A stretch of 64,000 bases of DNA from Aliivibrio_A sp016764915 (GCA_965224595.1 OZ245058.1:1550001-1614000), one strand, 5' to 3'; positions 34,309 to 44,583 are shown, numbered from the stretch's first letter. Notes: generated from the sequence alone by a model not told the origin. Translations and numbers: made by a program.

Positions 34309-36615
34309 CTACCCGTTAACAGGCCTCATAAGTTTGGTGATTTTTTTTTCACATTGCACGATAATTGCGGATGTAAATGCGTGTCGGTCATGGACTCTCT
34401 GACTAATGAAAATATGTCGCATCCAAGAGAGCAAGGTATAAATTTCTATTCTACGGTTAATATCTGAATGACAGAGCAATAAATAATTGCTTTTAAAAGA
34501 GTCAATCGCTTCATGTGCGTATTCACTGTCTCCAAACACTCTTAAGCACTGCTCTTCAATATGTGCAATAAAGTTGCCGATGTCCAATGCAGGATCCCCA
34601 AGGCAGCAGAGGTCTAAATCTAGCAGATAAAGTCGATGTTGGTTCATCAACAGTTGGTCATGATAAAAATCTCGATGGATAACACTATGGGTATCCGTTG
34701 GAAGTTTACTCGCTAGAGTACTGCTTAAAGAGAGTATCCTCTCTAATCGACAACGCCATTCAGGATGGTTTTCAATGACCAATTGTAGATTGGAAGCCAA
34801 TATTGCTAACTCATCCCCCATAAGGTGTTTCTTTTTTAACACAATCTCCGTTGAATGAAGTTTATAAATAGCTTGAGCGACTCTTGCTGCGACAGAAGCT
34901 CCGCAGTCACCACACATCAACCCAAAAACGACCTCTCCCTCAACTTTTCGTTGCAACCACATGTGACATGAACTGATCATAACTAAAGGTTCTGGTACAT
35001 GTATACCATCACGGCTTTTATCGTTGAAAGTGGTTGAGTATAGGTACTGATTGAGCTTCCATGTGCGCTTGTCTAGCCCTTTTGATCTGGCTTTTCCTAT
35101 AATATATAATGGCTCACTGTTACTATTTTCAGACTGCAGCATATATTCAACTAAGACCCGTTTATGACGTTTATGTCGACGGATATGTGCAGCAACAACG
35201 GAGGTATCTTGCAACTCCAGCTGATTAAATACATTCAACGACTTAAAATAGTGAGTCATTTTATTGCAGTCTAAAATATCGATTAAAAACGGCATTGTGT
35301 CATCCCTGTTTGCCTCTTTTCTCTGCACTAACTCTGCACTTAAGTAGCATTGCAAATAAAACTCACATCGAGTGATAATCAAATCAATACCGTTAGGCCA
35401 GTCAGGTTCACAATTTCGGAATGGGTGATGGGCTAACTGCATTAAACCAACAGCGATAAACAGTGCAACTTCCTTTTCACTGCATTGCGAATACTTTTTA
35501 TAACCACGTAAGAAACATCTTTTATAATGGTCAGCACTCGTACGTGAAATACGCCCACGCAAACAGTCCCACTCTACATGTGCAATAAACAGACCGATAT
35601 CGTAATGGCGAAACCAACAGCAAGTGTCGTCAAGATCGATGACATTGATCGTTTGATGTTCAATTAAAACTTGCTTGGCATAGAAGTCACCATGAATTCT
35701 TTCTGGCAACAATGGAAGTGAGCGTATCGCAAACGCTAATTGATGAGTAAGAGAGTATGCTCGTTTTTTTAGTGATGGCACTAACTCTGCCACTCCTTTT
35801 GAGAGCTGAAGTAACTTTTGTACAAATGATTCAGTACTGTGTAAAGCTAATGATTCTATACTCTTTTTTTTGTGGAAATGAGCAAGAAAACGACCAGTTT
35901 GGGATAAAATGTCACCTTGGAACCCTAACTTACGGTATTCATCACTTAAACATAATCCATCAATCCATTGATAGACTAAAATATGATGCTTACTGCTTCG
36001 ACCAATTATAGTGAGTAAGTGATCTCCTTTCATCGATTGACGAGATGCCTGATCAGCATTTATAAACCTTGCTGATGTGTATATTTTAATCACTGCCATT
36101 TGACCTGACGGGCTAATCAGTTTCGCGACAAAACGCCGCTCAGGCTTATATTGAAGCTGAATCAATTCACAACCAGTAAAGTCACTCGGTGAGTCCATTA
36201 CACGTTGCAACAATGAATCCCGTTGAACTGGATCCACTAACCGTGATAACACCTTCAATTTGTCATCATTTGGAAAGCTGCACATGACCAAGTTCAATTC
36301 AGTACAAAACCTACGGCCCAATCCCCTATCGGAAGTCAATTGAACTCGCTGCTGCGCTTTCATTAATTTATTGTGGTCGCTTTGGCGATAAGCTTTTATA
36401 TAGACTTGCGATGTCCCACGGTCATGATTAAAAATATATTTTGCTAAACAGTTAACCCCCTTTTTATAGCGGAGGTAACATTTACTCACTGAGTAAAGGG
36501 TGATATCGCCAAATAGCTCTCTTGCTTTAATTAGCATCAACTCTTCGTCTAATATAATGCTGAGTCCGGCTAATTCAGAGTCTTGTACGATTATCTGCTT
36601 ATCTTCCTTTGCCAT
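34309..36615 (-). CDS. Tandem double phosphotransferase (APH-like kinase) protein of a glycan operon
   Basis: About 768 residues built from two aminoglycoside-phosphotransferase-like kinase domains. The first catalytic loop is IHGDFYAKQVLIE (near residue 308) with INVIDLDD. The second is IHRDFYHDQLLMN (near 646) with LYLLDLDL and GDPALDIGNFIAHI. In both, the Asn of the usual HxDxxxxN loop is Gln. The protein is cytoplasmic, with no signal sequence. ATG 36613-36615 has AGG six bases upstream; the GTG just before it overlaps the ABC-exporter stop. Being last in an operon of glycosyltransferases and an exporter, it may phosphorylate a sugar or lipid-linked intermediate rather than a drug. Substrate unknown. 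Confidence 0.75.
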   Translation of the reverse strand: MAKEDKQIIVQDSELAGLSIILDEELMLIKARELFGDITLYSVSKCYLRYKKGVNCLAKYIFNHDRGTSQVYIKAYRQSDHNKLMKAQQRVQLTSDRGLGRRFCTELNLVMCSFPNDDKLKVLSRLVDPVQRDSLLQRVMDSPSDFTGCELIQLQYKPERRFVAKLISPSGQMAVIKIYTSARFINADQASRQSMKGDHLLTIIGRSSKHHILVYQWIDGLCLSDEYRKLGFQGDILSQTGRFLAHFHKKKSIESLALHSTESFVQKLLQLSKGVAELVPSLKKRAYSLTHQLAFAIRSLPLLPERIHGDFYAKQVLIEHQTINVIDLDDTCCWFRHYDIGLFIAHVEWDCLRGRISRTSADHYKRCFLRGYKKYSQCSEKEVALFIAVGLMQLAHHPFRNCEPDWPNGIDLIITRCEFYLQCYLSAELVQRKEANRDDTMPFLIDILDCNKMTHYFKSLNVFNQLELQDTSVVAAHIRRHKRHKRVLVEYMLQSENSNSEPLYIIGKARSKGLDKRTWKLNQYLYSTTFNDKSRDGIHVPEPLVMISSCHMWLQRKVEGEVVFGLMCGDCGASVAARVAQAIYKLHSTEIVLKKKHLMGDELAILASNLQLVIENHPEWRCRLERILSLSSTLASKLPTDTHSVIHRDFYHDQLLMNQHRLYLLDLDLCCLGDPALDIGNFIAHIEEQCLRVFGDSEYAHEAIDSFKSNYLLLCHSDINRRIEIYTLLSWMRHIFISQRVHDRHAFTSAIIVQCEKKITKLMRPVNG

Positions 36616-36617
36616 CA

Positions 36618-38438
36618 CTAACCTGCTGCTATATGAGAAGTTGATGTTGAGAACTGTTGAAAATAGTCACCACGAATGTGCATAAGCTCGTCATGGGTCC
36701 CTTGTTCAATAATTTGGCCTTCTCGTACAAATAAAATACAGTCACACTGTTGAGCAACCTCTTTACGATGAGTAATAATTAGAGTCGTACGTTGAGACGA
36801 AAGCTTCGCCAATGACTGATTAACCGACTGCTCGGTCAAAGGGTCAAGTCCAGTGGTTGCTTCATCCAGTACTAATAATGATGATTCTCTTATTGCAGCA
36901 CGTGCTATTGCGATCCGTTGTCTTTGACCTACCGATAGTGTCAGGCCACGTTCACCCACTTCTGTTTCATAACCCATAGGCAAAGAGCTGATGAAATTAT
37001 GTATATCCGCAATTTTAGCCGCTTCTATCACCTGACTTTCACTGATTTCATGCAAACCGATGGTAATGTTATTGCTTATGGTTGTAGCAAACAACGCGGT
37101 ATCTTGCATCACAATACTAACCTGCTGCCGTAAGCTGATTAAGGTATATTGGCGAATATCACAGCCATCAATATAAATTGCACCTTGTTGCGGGTCATGA
37201 AGCCTTAACAACATAGCGATAATTGTTGATTTCCCGCTGCCTGATGGACCTACTATCGCTACCTTTTGGCCCGGAGCTATCTCTAAGTTAATCTCTGTTA
37301 GTGCTCTCTCTTCATCACTTAAATAGGAGAAAGTAACCTCTTTGAATTGGATAGCACCAGTAAAGTGTGGCGCTGTTGTTGCGTCTTTTCTCTCTTTTAC
37401 GTCTCTCTCTCGTTCCAAAATATCCAATACTCGCTCCCCAGCAGCTGAGGCCTTGGCTAACCGAGCGGAATATTTGGTAAAATCTCGAATAGGTCTGAAT
37501 AAACGGCGTAGATAGTAAACAAACACCAGTAATTCCCCAGTACTTAAAAGCCCATCAAGTACTTGCAAAGCACCATACCAAAGTACCATTGCAGTTGATA
37601 ATGCGATTAAGATATCAACACTGCGTTGCAACCCTGCGATCAAGCGTTTGCTCTTCACTCCCTCTTTCAAGCTTTTGTTGTTTGCATTGCTAAAAATCGT
37701 TGAAAATCGGTCCTCTAATGTCAGTGCCTGAACTGATTTTATTGAGTTTATTGACTCAGCAGCCGTCGCGGCCATCACCCCTTCTCGTTTACGGTTTTTT
37801 CGTGCCACGGTTCTAATCTGTTGGCTTTTTTTCTTAGTAATAAACCACAGGAGTGGAATGGTAGACAGCGACAACAAAGCCAACTGCCAATTTAGCCAGA
37901 GCATGACAAACATGATGCTAACAAAAATGAGAGTATTACCAATTAAGGGAACAGCTGCAGTAATGGCAACCTCTTTGATTAACCCGATATCGCTGATGGT
38001 TCGAATAACCAAATCACCGCTTTTTTGCTGCTGATGAAATACCGGCGACAACGCTTGTAGGTGAGAAAAAAGCCTCTCCCTAAGACTGGTAATGATGTGA
38101 TTGCCCGCTAAAGCCATGCAGATAGTGGTTAAATAGGTCATTAAGGCCCGAAGCATGGTAATCAGCACTAATACACCAGCAAGCGTGGCAAAATAGCCTG
38201 CGTTATCCAAAGTAGACAACAGTTGCAAATGGTTACCACTCTCCCTGTTAGGCTCCACCAGCTTATCGATAATAAATTTCATTGGCCACGGTTCGAGTAG
38301 CCGCAAGAATGTCTGGGCAAATAGGCTGATAAAAGCACCAATGATCAGCCATTTATTGCTTTTAATGAAGGGGAGAATATAGCTAAAAAAACGTATCAGA
38401 CCCGGCACACTCTGTTTTAGTCCTTTCGGTCTCGCCAT
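36618..38438 (-). CDS. ABC exporter (fused membrane-ATPase half transporter)
   Basis: A 606-residue MsbA/LapB-like half transporter that would work as a dimer. About six membrane helices occupy residues 25-310. The ATPase domain follows: Walker A GPSGSGKST (near 398), signature LSVGQRQRIAIARA (near 500), Walker B LLVLDEATTGLD, and H-loop THRKE. The signature has V where G is usual (LSGGQ). No peptidase or other accessory domain. Neighbours suggest export of a glycolipid or glycan. Confidence 0.87.
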   Translation of the reverse strand: MARPKGLKQSVPGLIRFFSYILPFIKSNKWLIIGAFISLFAQTFLRLLEPWPMKFIIDKLVEPNRESGNHLQLLSTLDNAGYFATLAGVLVLITMLRALMTYLTTICMALAGNHIITSLRERLFSHLQALSPVFHQQQKSGDLVIRTISDIGLIKEVAITAAVPLIGNTLIFVSIMFVMLWLNWQLALLSLSTIPLLWFITKKKSQQIRTVARKNRKREGVMAATAAESINSIKSVQALTLEDRFSTIFSNANNKSLKEGVKSKRLIAGLQRSVDILIALSTAMVLWYGALQVLDGLLSTGELLVFVYYLRRLFRPIRDFTKYSARLAKASAAGERVLDILERERDVKERKDATTAPHFTGAIQFKEVTFSYLSDEERALTEINLEIAPGQKVAIVGPSGSGKSTIIAMLLRLHDPQQGAIYIDGCDIRQYTLISLRQQVSIVMQDTALFATTISNNITIGLHEISESQVIEAAKIADIHNFISSLPMGYETEVGERGLTLSVGQRQRIAIARAAIRESSLLVLDEATTGLDPLTEQSVNQSLAKLSSQRTTLIITHRKEVAQQCDCILFVREGQIIEQGTHDELMHIRGDYFQQFSTSTSHIAAG

Positions 38439-38448
38439 ATATCAACTC

Positions 38449-39600
38449 CTATGCCACACCAGCTAAGCTGAGAATTCTCTCCAATCGATTTTGCCAACTG
38501 TGCTGCAACACTGCTATTTCCCGACCACTAGCCCCAAGCTTTTTGCTCTCTTCAGGGTGATTAATCAGGTATTCGAACGCTTGTGTCAATTGGGGCAACT
38601 CTTCTGGGGAGTAGAGTAACCCTGAAATATGGTCTTCAATTAGCTCACTTATTTGTCCGATATCACTGGCAACAACAGGCAGTCCTGCTGCCATATATTC
38701 ATACACTTTCAGCGGTGAAAAATAGAAATCATCCATATTTGGATAGGGTGCAACGCCCACATCCATCTCTTCATAATAGTCAGGTATTTGATTAGGATTA
38801 ACCGCTCCGGTCAGCTCGACAGCTTCTGACAATCCAAGTCCTAATACTAAATTGGCTATCTCCTGCTTTTGTGGTCCATCTCCAACAATCAACAACCGGG
38901 TATTGGGATAATCATCATGTAATAGCGCGAATCCTTTTATTAACCTCTCCACACCATGCCAAGGTTTCAACGTTCCCACAAAACCGACAGTAAATACCTT
39001 ATGTTTTAGGCTCTGCTCTGTGTGAACCTGTGAAAATCGCTCAACATTCACACCGTTTGGCAATACATGCACTTTTCCTTTCGCTTCATCGTACAAGTTG
39101 ACATGTTGCGCCACCTCTTTAGAAACCGCTAGAATTACACTTGCCGCTTTAAAACATTGTTGTGTGACTCTCTTCGCTCCACTTACATCAATCAAACCCC
39201 TGTATTTTGTTTGCTCTTCAATTAATGGGGCATTAACCTCTAGAATCGCAGGTATCCCATGGTTTTTAGCATAGGTCATACCCGCATGGCTCCATAAAGT
39301 ATATCGTTCATATACAAAATCAAACGGTCCAGATTGTTCAAGATCTGCGAGAACTATTTGATTATCTTTAACATCTGATTGTTCGCGCACTGCTCTATCT
39401 GTAATTTTGCGATGCTTTATTCGATGTGTATTAATATGTGTTAAATCATTTGGGCAATGTTTACCTAGCGAGGCGGCAAACAAATTGATATGAATACCAC
39501 GTTGTTCAAATGCTCGGGTGATCTCCTGCACATGAAGAGAGCAGCCCTTCGTGCCAAAAACGGGGATTCCTCTATCAGAACAGACATATGCACCATTCAT
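38449..39600 (-). CDS. GT4-type glycosyltransferase
   Basis: A 383-residue GT-B fold enzyme. The N-terminal domain begins GIPVFGTKGCSLHVQEITRA. The C-terminal nucleotide-sugar domain has GFVGTLKPWHGVERLI (near residue 207), LLIVGDGPQKQEI, and PLKVYEYMAAGLPVVASDIG (near 300), with the paired glutamates typical of family GT4. A strong ribosome site AAGGTGG precedes the ATG. The acceptor is unknown. It lies 24 bp after the frameshifted glycosyltransferase. Confidence 0.85.
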   Translation of the reverse strand: MNGAYVCSDRGIPVFGTKGCSLHVQEITRAFEQRGIHINLFAASLGKHCPNDLTHINTHRIKHRKITDRAVREQSDVKDNQIVLADLEQSGPFDFVYERYTLWSHAGMTYAKNHGIPAILEVNAPLIEEQTKYRGLIDVSGAKRVTQQCFKAASVILAVSKEVAQHVNLYDEAKGKVHVLPNGVNVERFSQVHTEQSLKHKVFTVGFVGTLKPWHGVERLIKGFALLHDDYPNTRLLIVGDGPQKQEIANLVLGLGLSEAVELTGAVNPNQIPDYYEEMDVGVAPYPNMDDFYFSPLKVYEYMAAGLPVVASDIGQISELIEDHISGLLYSPEELPQLTQAFEYLINHPEESKKLGASGREIAVLQHSWQNRLERILSLAGVA

Positions 39601-39624
39601 TTCATACCACCTTTATTCTGTTAT

Positions 39625-40814
39625 TTATTGTGCCCTACTGGTAAAACAGCCCCTAATTTGTGCTGCATTAACATCGATATCGAATTTCTCCTCTATCAAT
39701 TTACGTGCATTACTTGCTAAATATAGCCGTTGCTTCTTATCTGTTAGCAGTTTCTCTAATGCCACTGCCAATGAGTGTGGGTCATTCTGCTCCGCCATTA
39801 ACCCGGTTTCATTATCGATGATTACCTCTGGAATTCCCGTGACTGCTGTCGATACACAAGGTGTACCAAGTGCCATAGATTCGAGCAATACTGTAGGCAG
39901 CCCGTCTCTATTACCATCAACACCAACCACACAGGGCGCGGCAAAAACAGCGGCTTCATTAATAATTTGTTTCACCGTTTTTTGAGGTAAAGAGCCCAAC
40001 ATATCAATATCCTCATCTAAATTGAGTTTAGTTATCTGTTGTTTTAAGACCGTTTCTAACTCCCCTGAACCAATGATTTGGCAATGAAAATCGACCTCTT
40101 TATTTCTTAACAGCCGACACGCATTAATGAGTACCGAAAATCCTTTTTTTCAACCAATCGCCCTATGGCGCAAATGATGGGCTGACGATTATCGGGAAGG
40201 CTGCACGGAAAGTGCTCTAAATCTAAGCCGTTATAGACTCGAACTAATTGACTGGATGAAATACAAAGCTCTTTGGTTAGATAACGAATGTTGAAATCAC
40301 TGACGGTTATTGCTCGCGTTGCTTGATTAAACTTCGTTTTTAAAACATCAAAGTCATTATCTTGATGAAAGATATCCTTGGCATGTGCGGTGAAAGTAAA
40401 AGGAGTATCCGTAATGGCCGATGCTAACTGGGCAACTGTTGTCGATGTAGTCGCAAAATGAGCATGGAGGTGATCAATGTTTTTCTTTTTTATGTGCAAT
40501 GCAAGCTCGAGTGCTTGTTGGATTTCTCGTACGTCCGCCTCAGGAAAACGGTTGAACACTTGCCACATTGAAGGAAATAAAAGTGAAACACACTTCATTA
40601 AGTGCCAAAATTTTTTAGTACGACTCGCCTTTGCACTTAAATAAATGACAGGCGCTTTAACTCTTGAGATAATATCTTGAAAGTGAGTATCTTGTGGCGG
40701 AAGTAGAGCATAAATCTCCACTGCTAAGCCGGCTTTTTCATGTGCCAGAATTTCGTTAACAATAAACGTTTCAGAGTATCGAGGATATCGTTTTACAATA
40801 TAAGCGACTGCCAT
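39625..40814 (-). CDS. GT4-type glycosyltransferase interrupted by a -1 frameshift
   Basis: Two frames make one protein of about 396 residues. The 5' frame (40814-40107, 235 residues) starts AYIVKRYPRYSETFIVNEIL and runs to ICAIGRLVEKK. The 3' frame continues KGFSVLINACRLL...CQIIGSGE, then MLGSLPQKTV, GLPTVLLESMALGTP and VTGIPEVI, ending at 39625. The switch lies at GTT GAA AAA AAG (poly-A of 7 at 40144-40150), a heptamer A AAA AAG in the phase used by dnaX, with AGGG about 11 bases upstream. It may be a programmed or slippage frameshift, a one-base deletion, or a sequencing error. Without the shift, a 235-residue product lacking the donor-sugar domain is made. Confidence 0.75.
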
Positions 40815-40838
40815 AAGTTTAGCCCTCCAACATACACA

Positions 40839-42050
40839 TTATATTCTGCTTTCCCTTAGTGTCTGCTCACAACCATTCCTCGTTGGTTGAAACAATAATT
40901 TGCACTCCAATGCTTCCATGCCACTGAAATTAATTTGATTCCTCTTCTTTGAAGGCACATCCAGAAACAGCTGTCGATGCACTTTTTCCATCAAGATGAC
41001 AGAATTTAAATTACAAGGGTGGATGTACTCAAGGATTTCAAGGCGACTAAAACACTCAGCTCGAATCAGCTGCTCGGCAACAGGCGTTGCTCGAGGTACA
41101 ATAATCGCAGCTTTATGCAAAGAGATGATTTCACATACCGTATTATACCCTCCCATAGTAACCACTAAATCTGCAGCGGAAAGGTAACTCATAAAGTCAC
41201 TCGTAAACTCCATTAATGTAATATTATTAACGCCGCGAACTGACTCCATTAATCCCACATAGTCGTGTTCATCCATTTCAGGTCCATAAAAAATCACACT
41301 TCGAATCTTATCTTTCCATGCTGAATTTTTAATTCCATTTATATAGGTGGATAATATTTCTCTTCCATCGTTACCTCCACCAGCGGCGACAACCACCATT
41401 TTTTGACCCACTTGGATTTGTTGATGCCGTATTTCATCTCGATTGTCGTCATATGTTCTTTTCAAATAGCCACAAAAGTAGGTCTTATTTTTAATACTCG
41501 ATGGGAAATCATATTCAGCCGTTGTGTCAAAAACCGATTGCTGACCAACAACAATCACTTCATCATAATACTTCTCTATAAGCGAAAAATAGTGGTGTCT
41601 CAGCCAAACATCTTTAGTTATATGAGGGCTATCAAGAATATCTCTGAGTAACAGCACAATTCGTGGTGGCGACTCTAAATGAGAAAGCTGTTGAATAACG
41701 GCGCGTAGCTCCCCGCCTAATCCTTCAGGTTTCTTATCAACAAGAAACAGATCAGGCTGGTAACCCTTAACAACGCTGGTGATCAAATCAGATCTAATCT
41801 GCAGTAACGATTTTGTTTTTAAACACTGCAATTTAGAATGATAGATGCCCTCTTTTGAACGAAACAGGCAAGGTAGCTTTACATAATCAATTTGCGGATG
41901 AATACGAAAAGCATGCAACATCGGGGAACCGGTGATAAGAAGAATAAATATATCGCTATGTTTTTCAACCAAATATGACGCTATTGCAAGCATTCTCCTA
42001 ATATTTCCTAGACCATAACTGTCATGAGAATAAAACAATAATTTCTGCAT
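40839..42050 (-). CDS. MurG/GT28-like glycosyltransferase
   Basis: A 403-residue predicted glycosyltransferase. The N-terminus LLFYSHDSYGLGNIRRMLAI has a Gly-rich donor loop. The C-terminal region has VVVAAGGGNDGREIL (near residue 222) and LSAADLVVTMGGYNTVCEII (near 300), like MurG/GT28 C-terminal motifs. First gene of the minus-strand operon running to 34309. Acceptor and sugar are unknown. Confidence 0.75.
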   Translation of the reverse strand: MQKLLFYSHDSYGLGNIRRMLAIASYLVEKHSDIFILLITGSPMLHAFRIHPQIDYVKLPCLFRSKEGIYHSKLQCLKTKSLLQIRSDLITSVVKGYQPDLFLVDKKPEGLGGELRAVIQQLSHLESPPRIVLLLRDILDSPHITKDVWLRHHYFSLIEKYYDEVIVVGQQSVFDTTAEYDFPSSIKNKTYFCGYLKRTYDDNRDEIRHQQIQVGQKMVVVAAGGGNDGREILSTYINGIKNSAWKDKIRSVIFYGPEMDEHDYVGLMESVRGVNNITLMEFTSDFMSYLSAADLVVTMGGYNTVCEIISLHKAAIIVPRATPVAEQLIRAECFSRLEILEYIHPCNLNSVILMEKVHRQLFLDVPSKKRNQINFSGMEALECKLLFQPTRNGCEQTLRESRI

Positions 42051-42588
42051 TATAAAGCTCTCTTACCAACACTTCTCAGTGTTACATTTTATTAGCTAGC
42101 ATCATTTCAAAGGAGATTTAATCTGTGCCGAGTTAGATAGAGTGTAGTAACAGGTGTTCCAAAACTGCAACGTCGTTAAATTTTATTCAGTGGGAAACGT
42201 TCTGTTTTTCTAACTTATATCGCTGATTTTATAGAGTATGACCCAGTTCAAAAATCCTTCAGAATCGTTATGTTAAAGTCACCTTATTACGCAATGCCTT
42301 TTTGTTCTTCACCCGATATATTCGAATATGGTGACCTATTATGAACATATATTGACTTAATATTGATGCTAGCAGTTTGCGCAGCTATCAATGTTTTCTA
42401 TTCCCACTCCATTACTCTCTTCGTTTTATCCTGTCTATCCCAGATCCAGGTTATGCCTCTTATTTCCACACTAATTACTGAATATCTACCAACAGATACG
42501 TTCGTTATTTCACGGAATATGGTTCACGGAATATCGTCGGTTAACAGAATTTTTATCCTTTAAACATGCTGTATGATAAGGAAATATA
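42051..42588. other. Divergent spacer between glycan operon and EIIC-like gene
   Basis: A 538-bp AT-rich gap expected to hold two divergent promoters. No operator, small RNA or conserved short gene was recognised. A 66-codon open frame at 42363-42563 has no ribosome site or protein-like composition. Confidence 0.4.
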
Positions 42589-43611
42589 ATGGAAATATTA
42601 TTAGGTATTACTGCACTTTTAGCCGCACTGGCCCTGTTTTCACTTTTCAGTTTTAAAGCCCCTCAAGGTAGCGCCGCAATGAGTGGATTAGCAGACGCTG
42701 CTATCGCAACTTTTCTTGTAGAAGCCATTCACAAGTACGTAATGGGTAACCTATTAGGTATCGAATATTTAGCCGATTTTGGAAACTTAATTGGCGGCAT
42801 GGGAGGCGTCGCCGCTGCCACTCTGGTAATGTTACGTGTCGGTGTACAACCCGTTTTTGCCATAGTTACTGGTTTGGCGATGATGAATTTGGGTATCCTA
42901 GAAGGTTTTATTGTCGGTTATCTGTTCTCGTTCTTTACCCCTCTATTTAAACGATACTTACCTGAAGGCATTGATGTTATCTCTGGCGTGTTGATTATTG
43001 CCCCTCTCGCACGATTACTTGGTTTTTTCATCAGCCCGGCTCTTGACTTGCTAATGGGTACACTGGCAAATATGATCACTGAGGCAACGTCATTATCACC
43101 GCTAGTGATGGGATTCCTATTGGGTGGACTGATTAAAATGGTCTGTACCTCGCCACTCAGTTCAATGGCATTAACCGCCATGCTCGGACTAACGGGTCTA
43201 CCAATGGGAATTGCGGCCATGGCCTGTGTTGGGGGTTCATTCACCAATGGTTATGTTTTCCATACTCTTAAACTAGGGAAATCATGCAATACCGCCAGTG
43301 TCATGTTAGAGCCATTAACACAAGCTCACATTGTCACTCGAAATCCGGTGCCTATTTTCTTGTCTAACTTCATAGGTGGTGCCTTTGCTGGAACCATCGC
43401 TGCCCATTTCGGTATCATAAATAATGCGCCGGGCAGCGCTGCACCGATCCCAGGCCTACTCGCCTCAATTGCGTTTAACCCTCCATCAACACTGTTTATG
43501 GCTGCAGCCGCTGCTGCCATCGCAGGTTTAATCGGTGGTGTTATCGGCGTTAAAATCTACCGCACCTTCTTACAACAACGTATACCGCTGCAACAATTTG
43601 CTAATGGGTAG
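42589..43611 (+). CDS. PTS EIIC-like membrane permease
   Basis: A 340-residue, highly hydrophobic protein with about nine helices, matching the family annotated as PTS sugar transporter subunit IIC (PF13303 type): LADAAIATFLVEAIHKYV, IGGMGGVAAATLVMLRVGV and CTSPLSSMALTAMLGLTGLP. There are no EIIA/EIIB domains and no neighbours encoding them, so phosphotransfer-coupled uptake is unproven and the substrate is unknown. AAGGAAATATA precedes the ATG. Confidence 0.75.
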   Translation: MEILLGITALLAALALFSLFSFKAPQGSAAMSGLADAAIATFLVEAIHKYVMGNLLGIEYLADFGNLIGGMGGVAAATLVMLRVGVQPVFAIVTGLAMMNLGILEGFIVGYLFSFFTPLFKRYLPEGIDVISGVLIIAPLARLLGFFISPALDLLMGTLANMITEATSLSPLVMGFLLGGLIKMVCTSPLSSMALTAMLGLTGLPMGIAAMACVGGSFTNGYVFHTLKLGKSCNTASVMLEPLTQAHIVTRNPVPIFLSNFIGGAFAGTIAAHFGIINNAPGSAAPIPGLLASIAFNPPSTLFMAAAAAAIAGLIGGVIGVKIYRTFLQQRIPLQQFANG

Positions 43612-43641
43612 TCGATAAACAGGAAAAAATACAGTGCCACC

Positions 43642-44583
43642 CTACTTCCGACTTTTTTCAGGCTCTTCGATAAGATCGCAAAATCGATCAAAAAGAAAAT
43701 CTAAGAAAAGTCGGGTTCGTTTTGGTTGGTATTTCTTACTGATATACACAACATTCAAGTCGGCACTTGATACTGATGTCGAGGTATTAAAGTTCTTCAT
43801 GTATCCGTTGAGCACAGTGACTAAACGTAAGTTATTAATATCACTTTGCACATCTAAAACGGATTTAAGCGCTATCCCAGCCCCCTCTAACGCCCAGCGT
43901 CTAATTACCTCTCCATCATCTGAAAATCGTTTAGGTACAACGGTGATTGCTCTTTTCTTCTCTTGCTCCTGAAAATACCAGGTTTTTAGTTCTTCGTTAC
44001 TGCTCAGCATGACCAAGCAATCATGATTAGCTAAATCCTGTGGTTTCATTGGCGTACCATGTTTTGCCAGATATTCAGGCGATGCGCATAATACTCTTCG
44101 GCTTGGTGAGAGCCTTCGTGATATCAGACTGCTATCCGCAAGCTCTCCATATCGAATCACAACATCCATACCAGACTCAGCAATATTGGATACGTGATCA
44201 CTCAAATATAGATAAGGTACAACATCGGGGTACCGTTCAGAGAACTCATTGACTATAGGAAGAATGTACTGTTTACCAATATCCTTTGGCGCCGCTATTT
44301 TTAGCGATCCTCTAACCTCTTTCACTCCGTTTTGTATTAGATTCTCGGTTTCATAAACATTATCCAAAATATCAATACAAGCTTTGTAATACAGCTCTCC
44401 AGAGTCTGTCAATGACACATGCCTTGTGGTCCGATTAAGAAGCTTAACTCCATACCTCTGTTCAAGCGCCTGAAGCCTTGCTGTCATGGTGGCAGGAGAA
44501 AGGCCAAGTTCACGCCCCGCAGCAGCAAGTCCATTACGTTTCACAATACACACGAACATTGCCATATCAGAAAACTTATCCAC
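43642..44583 (-). CDS. LysR-family transcriptional regulator
   Basis: About 313 residues with an N-terminal helix-turn-helix (GLAAAGRELGLSPATMTARLQALEQ, near residues 17-41) and a substrate-binding domain of the CrgA/DsdC-like type (LADHDCLVMLSS-like ANHDCLVMLS). GTG 44583 is favoured by AGAGG five bases upstream; GTG 44589 is an alternative. It is divergent from the Old Yellow Enzyme gene (155 bp apart), which it probably regulates. Confidence 0.88.
   Translation of the reverse strand: MDKFSDMAMFVCIVKRNGLAAAGRELGLSPATMTARLQALEQRYGVKLLNRTTRHVSLTDSGELYYKACIDILDNVYETENLIQNGVKEVRGSLKIAAPKDIGKQYILPIVNEFSERYPDVVPYLYLSDHVSNIAESGMDVVIRYGELADSSLISRRLSPSRRVLCASPEYLAKHGTPMKPQDLANHDCLVMLSSNEELKTWYFQEQEKKRAITVVPKRFSDDGEVIRRWALEGAGIALKSVLDVQSDINNLRLVTVLNGYMKNFNTSTSVSSADLNVVYISKKYQPKRTRLFLDFLFDRFCDLIEEPEKSRK

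Noticed and set aside
34309..36615. Aminoglycoside resistance gene
   Set aside because: Two kinase domains with HxDFYxxQ loops inside a glycosyltransferase/exporter operon do not fit known drug phosphotransferases.
42363..42563. 66-codon open frame upstream of the EIIC-like gene
   Set aside because: No ribosome site, no homology recognised, and it lies in a divergent promoter region.
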